Below are positions 22,101-32,695 of a stretch of DNA of 64,000 nt, piece by piece. The notes beneath the pieces were generated by a model that did not search any database, was not told the DNA's origin, and was given only the letters and a program-made list of their open reading frames with translations. The position numbers and the translations under genes are program-made. Each line of letters opens with the position of its first letter. Position 1 is the stretch's first letter. Source of the DNA: Sistotremastrum niveocremeum HHB9708 (taxonomy: Eukaryota > Basidiomycota > Agaricomycetes > Sistotremastrales > Sistotremastraceae); contig KV419409.1 in the NCBI GenBank assembly GCA_001630475.1, forward strand, positions 124,001 through 188,000, given 5' to 3'.

Positions 22101-23123
22101 GTGCGACAGCTGAAGTTCGCCACCACTGAATTTAGATGGTAGTAGGATGACAAGGGTGCCAAACATCCCTTCCGCTTTCTCGGTGCTGTCGATGAATCAA
22201 GGTCAGTGTGGAATACTTGAAAAAAAGAAGCAGAAACATACTCCTGATGCGCCAGAAAACTGCGATGACTCTAGGTAAGACAGAAAATATGCAGAACTTG
22301 TCAATGCTTACTGCGATCCAGCCTCGTATATTAATAATTTATACAATTCCAGAGACGCGCCGCATGTCAATGCCAGGGCTTCTTGAACCTCGGAAAGAAC
22401 TTTGTACTGCAACCACTGGTGCCATAACGGATTCTCAAAGTTAACCTGATAAGATGATCCATCAATGAAGTGGTGAATGAATGAGCGAAATCTGAACATT
22501 CGCGCCATCAATCTCCCAAGTGTCCCTGACTTCCTTATCGATAATCGTTCTTTCTCCTTGGCCAAACGGCGCCTGGGATGCTTGCGCGATCAAATCCGAC
22601 GCGTCTCGCTCCGACAACGGTAGGCCAACGCCGCCCAATCCGTTGATAAACAGACCAGGATTAGGCGCATCCTTGTAAGTGTGCGATGAGGCAAAGCTGC
22701 CTTTGAAGAGCGAAGGGTTGGAGAACGCTTCCGTAAGCTCTTTCTAACTTATAATCAGGACTATTCACAGATTCACAAGTAAAATAGACAGCTGCATACC
22801 CTGATATCAACGAATGGCGCGTCAGCCGCTGTTTCGTCATCGCTTTCGTATTCATCATCTGTGATGACAGGTTCAGAGGTTTCCTGGCTAGAGATGGCTT
22901 CCTCTTCAGCGGCGAATGTGTTCTCCGAGGAGATTTCGGGCTCTTCCATTTCTGAATTCAGTTCGACGACGCCCGAGGTGGAAATGGTGTCTTGAGATTT
23001 GTTTGCGACATTTGAGTGATCGAAATCAGCTTCACTGGCAGCGATACACAGGCTTTCGACAGTGGCTTCGTCTTCCATATCCTCGGAATCTATTCTCAGC
23101 TGAACAGGATATCCGGTTTCCAT
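19133..23123 (-). CDS. Fe(II)/2-oxoglutarate-dependent oxygenase (prolyl-4-hydroxylase-like), with C-terminal SUMO-interacting-type motif
   Basis: Ten exons on the minus strand: 23123-22800, 22743-22498, 22445-22312, 22259-22242, 22185-21465, 21415-21394, 21341-20774, 20723-20202, 20148-19671 and 19618-19133, encoding 1,172 residues. The catalytic fold lies at about residues 190-310. 'YEAGSHFLAHQDTEKAEG' supplies the HxD iron ligands His239 and Asp241. 'TDVFHEIKPVQSGYRLALSY' supplies the distal His297 and the 2-oxoglutarate-binding Arg307. The N-terminus is acidic and disordered. The long C-terminal region is helical and unrecognised. The tail is basic (RKRKK, a likely nuclear signal) and ends TVIDLTLSP, matching the SUMO-interacting motif core V-I-D-L-T. 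Two exons are tiny (18 and 22 nt). The start of exon 9 has an alternative in-frame acceptor 12 nt upstream. The substrate is unknown. Confidence 0.87.
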
Positions 23124-23886
23124 CTAGGGAATGTGAACTTGACGAGCCTGAGAAATGGCGGACGCGTTCAAGGCGCGCTGGGCAGAAGCAGGTCACGGCT
23201 GTTACAGCGCGTTGTCACAAGTCTGCCTTTTCAATCTCCGCTCCTACTCCGGGCCATCTTGGGGCCACCAGGGCCACCCACCAAAATCGGATACCAATAC
23301 CTCATCAATACTGCTTTTTGCTTTATCATACTCTTCGTCATAGAGTTCATCAAATCCGCCTGATGTATTTTGCCGTTTGGAGCCCACTTGCTCCGTGGTT
23401 CGATTGTTATCGCTCGCTGTGCGATAAAAATAGCTGATTAGCATCGAATACCCCGAGAAACATGATGAAATGGCTCGAATCTTTGCCGTTCGTGCTACCG
23501 GAATTCTTCTAAGATCTTCTGCGTTGAGTTAGATGAATTTCTGAACGAGCATTTGGTAACGTCTTGTCTTCTGGGCTTACAACTTGAAACTCCAGCAAAG
23601 GACGGGAAAAGTCTGGCTGTCTTTATACGATCAACCACTGAGTCCTTGAATCGAGAATCTCGGAGAAGCTTTTACGATTATTCAATACCTAAGCCCGCGA
23701 TCAAAGAAGCTATTCTCGTCGTAGGCTGGCCGATCACAGCCCCGCAACGGGAGTAATTCCTTCACTGGATCTCTGATTTTAGAGTCGACATTGCCTATTC
23801 TTCGGACAGATACCCCAATGCCTCACGTTGTGTTGCCAATAGAGTAGTCTGTGCTGTCTTGAGGAACTCGACGGCCCGCCTCCTAC
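23124..23886. other. Divergent promoter region of the oxygenase gene and LPMO D
   Basis: About 760 bp between divergent starts. A 66-codon minus-strand frame (23444-23244) is acidic and could be a leader exon of the oxygenase gene, but no splice link is convincing. No other feature seen. Confidence 0.45.
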
Positions 23887-23892
23887 TATAAA
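23887..23892 (+). promoter_or_regulatory. TATA box of LPMO D
   Basis: TATAAA within 'actataaagtgg', 54 bp before the LPMO D start codon. Confidence 0.6.
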
Positions 23893-23940
23893 GTGGCAGA
23901 ACCTTGTTCTCGATGCTTCAAGCTGACGTCCTGATCATCC

Positions 23941-25433
23941 ATGAAGACTCTTAGTATTATTCCCCTTCTGGCCTCGCCCGCCTTCGCCCACACGATTTTC
24001 ACAACACTGTGGGTCAACGGAGTGTCTCAAGGTGCTTTGAATGGCGTGCGCTACCCAACCTATGACGGACCTGTCACCGACGTTACAAGTGAGTTGACCG
24101 TGAGTTCAACCCTTATGGATAGCTATATTTTGCGAAGGCACCTCATTGATATGCAACGGCCCTCCAAATCCTTTGGTTACCGTAGGTCCTAATTCCATCC
24201 TGATGGATCTCCCCTAACGTAAACATAGCCTTACAGCCAGACTGTCATTGATGTTCCCGCTGGTGCCACCATCTTGCACGAATGGCATCACACGTTGACA
24301 AGTCAGTATGGCGTGGACGACCAAGATCCCATTGATCCTGGACATCTGGGACCTGTGATGGGTACTATTCCGCAGTTCAGTGTTTGTGTGTGGAACTAAT
24401 CACGAAAACAGTGTATCTGGCAAAGGTGCCCTCCGCTTTGACTACTGATGTAACTGGTGTACGTATCGGATCATCTTGTATCTTACTGGCTGTCTCTCAT
24501 ACCTGTCATAGCTCGGGTGGTTCAAGGTGCGCGGCAATATTCTGATATAAGCGGCTGTAAGACTTTATCAAATCGTACATCAGATTGCTGAATGGGGTCT
24601 CGTCAACGGGTGCGGTCTGGTCTCATTTTCAGCCCCTCTGCTGACGAGAACATAGTACATGGGGTGTCACTCAGCTGTGGAATTATGAAGGAAAATTTCC
24701 CGCTGTTATCCCTTCATGCATTGAGCCAGGGAATTATTTCCTTCGCGCAGAAATTATTGCGCTTCACGGTAAGCATTTTTTTTTGGCTTGCCGCGACAAC
24801 GATCCTATCGCGGTACACTTAGCTGCCTCAAGCTATCCTGGGGCTCAGTTCTATGTGTGTGGTACTTTCCGTTGAGTGACCGGCTCTTGATTGTTGTTTT
24901 CTTCAGATGGAATGCGCACAAATCAACGTCACTGGTGGAGGAACTGCCACTCCAGCAACTGTAGCCTTTCCCGGTGCATACAAGTCGACAGATCCGGGCA
25001 TTACCATCGACATTTATGTGAGTAGGATATACAGCACGTATGGTTGCCCCCTGACAAATGTTTAGTACCCACCCGTGACCAATTACGTTGTCCCTGGACC
25101 AGATGTATTCACTTGCCCTGGCGACACAGCATCTACCCCAGTCCCTCCTCCCGCCAGCTCTACATCATCAAGTACATCAAAGAGCTCGACTACAAGTACT
25201 ACGTCAACTAAGTCGATATCGACCTCTTCAAGCACCACGACGACTTCTACTTCGTCCGGTGCCACTCAATCAGCTTATGGCCAATGGTTCGTACTATGCA
25301 CTGATCTCTGCAAATTATCATTTGTTGATCTCCTATCTTCAGCGGTGGTGTCGGCTATACCGGGCCGACCGTCTGCGCCTCTGGCTCAACCTGCACGGTC
25401 TCTTCGGCCTACTACAGTCAATGTATACCATAG
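23941..25433 (+). CDS. AA9 lytic polysaccharide monooxygenase with CBM1 (copy D)
   Basis: An intact gene with the same exon plan as A-C but 5.1 kb further on. Signal peptide [16 protein letters not shown], then His17 of '[20 protein letters not shown]'. Copper ligands sit in '[17 protein letters not shown]' and 'AQFYMECAQI'. The linker is shorter (about 45 residues) and starts with TPVPPPASS rather than a Ser run. The CBM1 begins [12 protein letters not shown] and ends SQCIP, two residues longer than the others because of a different stop. The first intron ends in AAG, an acceptable acceptor. Secreted cellulose-active copper enzyme by family. Confidence 0.92.
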
Positions 25434-25615
25434 TGGGATAACTGACACCTGAATCCCCGGATCACTGCAAATTCATGTCAGTCAATATTTGTTGCACCTT
25501 AACTGAGATCGGAAAGTATGCACCAACATGACTTCGAATTCGAAGGTGGCAAGGTCACGACGACAGTGAGACGACATCCCTGAGAATGTTTCATCTTTTC
25601 GCGGAACCTTGGTAA

Positions 25616-26072
25616 TCAAGTTTGAAAGAAGTCGATTGTCGGAGCACGGGCCATAAGATCAAGCTTGTCAGTTTCCAGGACCCAGGCATCTGGCCAGTAA
25701 GTTGGCCGTTGATGGTGACAGGTTAATCCCGGCATGATCGATCGAACGTGAAAATCGTTTACCCAAGGAATTCCCCATTGCAGAAAGGATATCAACGGAA
25801 CTTTCGATATGATTTGTATCGTATCTGAGATCTGAGCCATGTCATCTAGGGTCATATGAAGATTTCTGTCCTAGTGTCCCCGCAGGCGTTTGGGCGTTGA
25901 CGTCTCCCTTGCTGACAGATTCGCCGGGGCCGATCTCGTTAGTCTTGTCCCATTCGCCCAGCACCGCCATTTTTAAATTTTCGAGAAGTACTTCTGTTTC
26001 CATGTCATCAGGAGGCAACTGCGAGCCCAGTGACAGTGTTTCATGAAGTTGATGCCATTCAATTATTGTCAT
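25616..26072 (-). CDS. Two short adjoining frames, possible small or decayed gene
   Basis: Unrecognised. On the minus strand, frame 26072-25842 (76 codons, acidic, starting MTIIEWHQLHETLSLGSQLP) runs into frame 25855-25616 (79 codons, ending MARAPTIDFFQT) with a small overlap in a different phase. Both look more protein-like than their surroundings. I see no good intron to join them. They could be one small gene interrupted by a frameshift, two exons with an unusual junction, or chance. The location is downstream of LPMO D and the C2H2 factor gene. Confidence 0.3.
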
Positions 26073-26394
26073 TTAGATGAGAGCTGATGTCAAGATCATT
26101 GTATTCGTGAACAGCAAAGCATCATCACAATATTGATATTATAGATATACGGCAGAAGAGGAAGAGAGTTCGGAGATCAGTCGAGGACGGGATATATGGA
26201 GGAAAGCAAGAAAATTAAACGTCAGAAAGAGAGAGAGCGAATGCGAATCAAGTCAGAAAGGAAGGAAGATACTATAGAAACAGCAAGCAATAATGAAAAC
26301 AAAGGAAGAGGAGAGGCAACAGGACGGCCAAACCCGTCCAGGGGTGCAACGATCATAAAGAAATGGGAGTGAGCTAACCGTGAAGCTATGACGC

Positions 26395-29057
26395 TCAGGT
26401 AAGCACGCCGCCGCCTCTGCCAACTCTTGTCGGTTGACTGTCTTCTTCCTGCTTTGGGATAGTACCCTGATATGATTCTTCGGTGACAGGTTGTTGATGT
26501 TTACTACAATCAGCACCACCTTCCGATCGCACTATTGAGGCGGGAAAGAAAGATGCCAGTCAGTTGGGGACGACCGATTCCAGGACACAAAGACGACGTA
26601 CAATGCCGATTCAATGCATCCATCCGGGCAAACGTCCGTTGACACCCCTCACAGGTATATGGTCGGATATTCAGATGCAGCTGTTCATGTCGCTTGCAAT
26701 CGTGTTGACGAGCAAAGCCCTTTTCACATCCAGGCCACTTGCACTTGAACGGCCGCTCATCATTATGCGATCGCATGTGTCCTGATCGACAAGATTAGAT
26801 ACAGCCAACGAATGATGCATCGCTATGATACTCACCTTTAAGGTTGAAATGCCGAGTAAACGTACTGCCACACCCAGGCACAGGGCACGTGAACGGTGCA
26901 TGACTCGTCCGCCGCACTTGAGAAGCTTGCACGGTAGCACGTGTGGTAACATGTTCTCGCAGAACCTTGGGAGGTTCATTTTGCGGAGGTTGAAGTGGCT
27001 GATTGTATCCGGAAGGCGAATGATCGTAGATCTTGAGATCGCTCATATCTTGCATGGAATCGGCGGGAAGTTCGGAGTAGGTGATCAGCGGTGAGGGGGT
27101 GGGACTGGGATATGGGGAAGGTCGAGCAGATGAAGCAGCCGAGCTTCGTCGCTCGTGTGAGCCTGACGATGCTCGTCGATGGTGGAATCCGTTCATCTCA
27201 CGTCCACGAGAGAACTGCTCTGCAGTAGGTAGAGAGGGATGTTGGGGAGGAGCGAGAAGACCATCGTGACCGAAGTTGAACCCATTGTTTGTGGGCATGA
27301 GGAATCGGTTGTTGCCACGACTCAGATCTTCACTCTGGATACCTCGTCGATGTCCACCATCGCTACGGGCGCGACGTAGACTGGCGTTGTTGTCAACACT
27401 CAGGAGCATGTCACTGAAGTTTGTCTGTTGAGAACTTGCTGACAGTGGGTTGGTAACACCGGGGCCGAATGACGCGGGATGGGGAGGGGCGGCAGGGGGT
27501 GTGAGAGTAGGAATTTGCGGAATAGTGTAAGAATCAAGTGGAGGGGAGATATCGTTAGGGTTAACAGTTCCTTGCTGCTGTTGATGTAGTTGTGGCGGGT
27601 ATTGAAGACCGCCGGGACCAGGAGGCTGTCCATTACTTAGATAGAGATTCGCATTGGAGCTATTGATACTCACGCCGAACGCCCATGGTCTGTTGGTAAA
27701 TGTTTCAGACTTACTTCGCTCACGCCGGGGAGTCACGGGAACGTTGAGCGACGTAGGGTTTCCATCGGATGGCCCACCTAGCCCAAGGGTTGGAGGCATA
27801 GGAGACATGTGTGGCGACATGTTCGAGACTGGACGCATGAAAGGCGATGAAGGATTGGAGTGTGCGTTGGAAGGGAATGAGAAAGTGTTGTTGGGGTTGT
27901 TGTCTTGCTGCATGAACGGCGATGCGTTGGATGGGACGGTGGTGGGGGGATGTGGGCTATTGGACACCGCTCTTGAAGGCATCCACATATGAGAATCCCC
28001 CGCATCAGAGCTAGAGTTTTCTGGTTGCTGAGGCTGTGGTGATGCACTTGCAGATCTCGAAGCTGCGCAAGGGAAAAACACAGCCCGTCAGCAACGTGCT
28101 ATTACGTAAGATTGATAACTCAAAAAGGAAAGACATACCCCTGGCGTGGTAGGCATTTGCAAACGGAACGGAATTGCCAACTATGCCACCGCCGCTTACC
28201 GGAGTTGCTGGTATCAGATTGATTCCAGGGCCCGGAGCGCTGAGGTGCCCTCCTCCGTTGGGTACGAGGCCATTCTGACCTGGAGCAAAGAGTCCTGCAC
28301 CAGAGGCGTCGAGGCCATTGGAAGAGGGATTGGCATCAGGAATCATAATACTCGGCGGAGAGCGTGGGCCGTTGGAGTTTGGCGATTGGGACGGAGAGGG
28401 GGGTGAAGGAGCATTGTGAACATAGGAGTATTGAGAACCGAACGACAATTGGTCTGTGAACGACTGGTTGAGATTAGGGGAACCGCCATGAGATGAGGCG
28501 TTGGACGATGCACGGGATCTCATGGGCGATGGTGAGCGCCCGTCAAGCGACGACACGGGCGATCCGCCATCGACAGTAATGAGAGTCCCGTCGTTCGTCT
28601 GACCTTCCACAGAGGTCACGGAGAGCTGGGGTGCGGTGGTGGTTGGGAAGTCAAGGTCGTCGAAGATGTAGGGTGAGAGGTCGGAGGGGTTCATGTTGCT
28701 GGTGTTATCCTGGGGGTCGTACTCGGATGGATTGTATTCGTCGTCATCATAAGCATCCAAGAGGCCACTCTGGTCCCTCTCCCCCCAATTATGCTCGCTC
28801 TGAGAGCCAAAGTCGCCACTGAATGAGCCGTCGAACGGAGAGCTATTTCGGAAGGCGCTCTGCTGATAGTTGGAAGCGTCGCCCATATCGTAGCCCGGAA
28901 GATCAATGGGAGAAGAGTGCGATGGAGATGGGGAGTGGTGGCCGAAGGTGTTGTCTGATAAAGGATCAGCGTGCTCAAGAGAGATGGACGGCAGAGTGTC
29001 AGAGCCCATGGCATCCATAATCATTGCCGGCGGCTGGAGCTGCATGTGATGCAACAT
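26395..29057 (-). CDS. Three-finger C2H2 zinc-finger transcription factor (Crz1-like layout)
   Basis: Exons 29057-28139, 28062-26836, 26781-26602 and 26531-26395 give 820 residues, or 804 if an in-frame 48-nt intron near 27670 is spliced. I chose ATG 29057 (MLHHMQLQPP). The first ~700 residues are disordered, rich in Ser, Pro, Asn, Gln and Asp, as in activation domains, with an acidic patch 'LLDAYDDDEYNPSEYDPQ'. Three fingers follow. Finger 1 is CPVPGC...HMRSH and is split by an intron. Finger 2 is CKWPGC...CKRHEQLH. Finger 3 is CEGC...LNRH, with its end in the last exon. The middle pair (FARQHDCKRH) resembles calcineurin-responsive Crz1-type factors. I did not find a clear PxIxIT calcineurin-docking motif, so the Crz1 assignment is tentative. 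Nuclear transcription factor with good confidence. Confidence 0.83.
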
Positions 29058-32000
29058 TCGAAGTGAGCCGGGAGTTGAAAGATATAGAAATTCTAGTGGA
29101 AATAGCTGTATCGCCTCGTCCTTTTGAGAGCAGCACTGGTGGTCGAGCAACTTGTCTCACGTCGGTTTGAGTTGGCGCACTGGGCGGACTTTGAATCCCG
29201 ATTGTGAGTATTTTTGCCTGTGGCTGTGCAATGCATCAACTCCCATTATGACTGCACCGCCCTTCCGAACTCTCCATCGATTATTGCTTGCACCTGCTGC
29301 GCATTAATGCCTTGAGTATTCCAGGGTCAACATCGCATAATCGAGAATGCCAATCTGGCTCCTCCATGCAGTAATAGGATACTTTCTGCTTGACTTTCTG
29401 TAGTTAATCTCGTGCCTGTCTTCCCCAATCGGAGTTTTCCTATGACAACCTCGGCACCATCCGGCTTTGCATCCCGAGATTCATTCCGATTGAACCAGAT
29501 CATCATTGGCATCACCATTCATCAGTCCAAGAACGAACTGGCAACTCCGTTGGCTGCCACGTTTTGCACATCCAAAGCGCCCTGGCTCATCACTGATCGA
29601 GTGCTGATACACTCGAGTCTAAACAGGAGTCGCTCTTGTTCTCTCGACTCTCATCACAAACTTGTCTTGCAGACTTGACGCTTATTGGTAGAGTGACTGG
29701 TTTTCAGGTCTTAACGTGAAATTTTACCAATGGTCCTCATCTGCCATCACCGTCTCCATGCATGTTTCTTTGCAAACACTCGGCATCGTCGTCAGGAAGA
29801 ATTGTTTCGCAACCGGCATTCATACCTCTGTAGGGTCTCCGTGAGCTAGGCCGTCTGTTATCCGCTCTCAACAGAAGCATTGGAAGGTCGCCGTGCTTTT
29901 TCTGACCCCGAAGAATCAGAATCCATTTCCCACCCCTGCAGATCATCCAGGCAGGCTAGCCCGACCGTTGCGATGGTGCCAATAGAAGCAACCTTACATC
30001 CAATCTTTCTCTGTCTATGCATACTATCCTTCGTCGTGAGTTTTGGCCTCCCATCACACATAAGTCTATGAACGCAAATAATCACCCGTCTTCAAAAATC
30101 GAGCATTGTTCATCAAGCACAACGATGATCTTCAGACCTAGCCAATACTAACCATGATCATCAATTTGACCCGTACGTCAACGTTCACCGGTATCTCATG
30201 GTCGGAGTATCTAACAACCGTACTCGTCAAAGCCTACAGACGTATGAAATAACACCGGCCTCACAATCGGACGAGTGGTCGAACATACAGCGCGATATCC
30301 CGTGCACAATCGGTGATACTGACCGGCGGCAGAGACTTAGCCTACTTTTTCATCAAGTTCCAATCAACAAAAGTACAAGACCTCCACGAAAGGTAATACC
30401 ATCGAAGAGACAAGTATTGCAAACCAACTCTCCGGAGACAACACAACAATCGATCGGCAATCAACTCGTAACTCGCTCGACTCCAACCATGCGATGGATA
30501 GGTAACCGATAACCTCACTGAGCCAATGATTCCGAAATCCAAAAATCCAATCATTGATCCGAGCTTCCGAACGCCTAACTCAACAACCTCTCAATATTCA
30601 TAGATTCCTCGATTATCCTACATGACACCTATCCAAAAATATCCGGCTGTCGCTTCGCTCTCTCGAGTCTGGACTTTTCCCATTTGTTTGGTCACCCTCG
30701 AGGCTTTGGCGTGCACAATTACACTTGGCAGGTCCGACGTCGGTTACTTCAGCCACCGGGCCAGCGGCTCGGCTAAATTCGACTCCGATTTTCCGCCCTG
30801 ATCAAGCGCCCAGACCACGTTCTGTTCCTGCCCGATCGTCGGGTTCGGCCGAACTTTATGACACCGGAGTCCGGATTCGGAACTCTGACTCTGCTTGTTC
30901 CTCGTTTCTAGAGAGAGAACACAGATTTCGAAAATGTGCTAGGCTCACGTTTTGGGGGTTACCGCGACGAAATGCGCTGCTCATACATGATTGCACTACA
31001 GACTGCGTGCAGGATCTGCGTGGGCAGTATACTCTCCTCTGACCTCTACTGGCCGCTAGATTTATTTGGAAATTGTATGTAGATCTTAGTTGTCTCTATT
31101 GAATAGCAGGCAGTGTTGAAGTTCCGAAAGTGATTGAGTGTGTTGTGGCATCGTACAGCCATGTAATCGGGAGAGCTAGCGATCGAATTCGAGTCGATCA
31201 GGGTTAGTGAGTACCCCATGCCCATGGCCGTCGCGGAAATTAATAAACTGGTATTACTGGTAAATATATGTATATCGGCTACTATGGTACCTCACATACA
31301 TTGATTGTAGTGTGTAACATGAAGGCGTCATGAATCATTGAATGGTACCTTTAGCCGCCTGGGCATCAGATAATATCACAGTCGAATGTCCCAGATTCAC
31401 AGCGAGTCAGTCGGTTGAACCCTTCTGCACAAAGCGCTCGAGCCAACAACTCCGAGCCTGGGTTGAGACACCCCAAGTGATAAACTTTCTGCAGAAGCAA
31501 GGTACCGACGCTCAAGGCACAACGGGGGTTCCGGCCAAATTGAATCCCGTAGTGGTCAATGTGGGTCCAGTAGTGCATCAATCGATCAACGATGGCCGTG
31601 CGATATTCACAAACTAGTCTTCTTGAACCTGCGGAAAGCAGGACCTGTACTGCAGAAGAGAAATCGCTCACGAACCAGCCCCGGTCCGCGCGGGATAACA
31701 TTGGAGAAAATGCGCGAGAAAGGTGTGACCCCATCGCGAGCCGGTAGAAACAGAGCCGCATCAAAGCCATTCCAAAATGTCTATTGGGCACCCACGAGCG
31801 ACGAAGGAAGACTCAGGATTTACGCTTCTTGTTCCTAGTGCCTGATCCTGAAGGGCACAGCGAAGCGTCGTTGATCCGAATGCATGGTGTCTATCTCAAT
31901 GTCGATAGAACATGGCGGTGTAGTGTTGGTCGTCGCGTCGATCGGACGATGCGCTGGGTGGGCGGGAGGCATGCACAGCAAGGGACGAGAGTCAGTTAGG

Positions 32001-32695
32001 GCGCGCATTGAGGCATTAGGGTTGTATTTTGATCCCCGATACGTACGATGGCAAATAGCACCAGGAAGCAAGGCTCTCACTGCCACGGCGCCGTGCTGTG
32101 CCCGACTATCCGTCCCTTTGGGGTTTTGGGCCATGTCCTCGGCGTGAGCCCCTCAAAGAGAATGAGAGCATCTCACGTATTTCTATTGGTGCGATTAGTG
32201 GATCAGCTGGGCAATGAGAATCCGCGAGTAGCAGGGTACCAGTAGCAGGTGACGAAGTGAAGAAGCAAGACGCTCAGGCCGCCAGTCGATCGAAGATCAA
32301 GTCAGGTCTAATGTCAATTCACTGTAGTACTACCTCAGAGTATGAGGTAAGTGAACAGCAATACGTAGTTCGTTGAATTCTTCTTATCGCAGTGAGAGAA
32401 GGCTAAAAAATTCAGCAAAACTGCATCGAGAGAAGAGACGGCGAGGAAGAGAGAGATAGGGCCGATAACACCGTCATTTTAGACATCCAACTCCGACCGG
32501 GTATGCGGAAAAAATAACCGTGCTCGAGACAAGATTTCCTTTTCGAGCAATGCTCCCTTGACTTTTGTTCATGGTCGCTTAGCGGACGTTGTCCCGTGTC
32601 TTTCCGTCTCCCACAACCCCCCTCACCTCTAACCGACCTGCTATCAACCTGCTCTGTATCGTTGAACACTCCCAGTCAATTATTTCGCTCTGTCA
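29058..32695. other. Long gene-free interval (3.6 kb)
   Basis: This interval separates the divergent C2H2 factor and RAI1 starts. Frames up to 141 codons (for example 31791-31366 minus) occur, but none shows family motifs, splice structure or paralogy. At 32333-32347 is the small inverted repeat CCTCAGAGTATGAGG. The stretch 30720-30920 is rich in 'tccga' words like those inside the element at 44720-45647, but no boundary is visible. Most likely this is a long regulatory region or old repeat sequence. Confidence 0.45.

Noticed and set aside
23244-23444. Minus-strand frame with GGWPWWP, considered as a PWWP domain
   Set aside because: Only the four-letter string matches. The rest of a PWWP fold is missing and a stop follows within a few residues.
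30720-30960. A relative of the 44.7-kb hAT-like element
   Set aside because: Shares tccga-rich wording, but I found neither inverted ends nor a flanking duplication.
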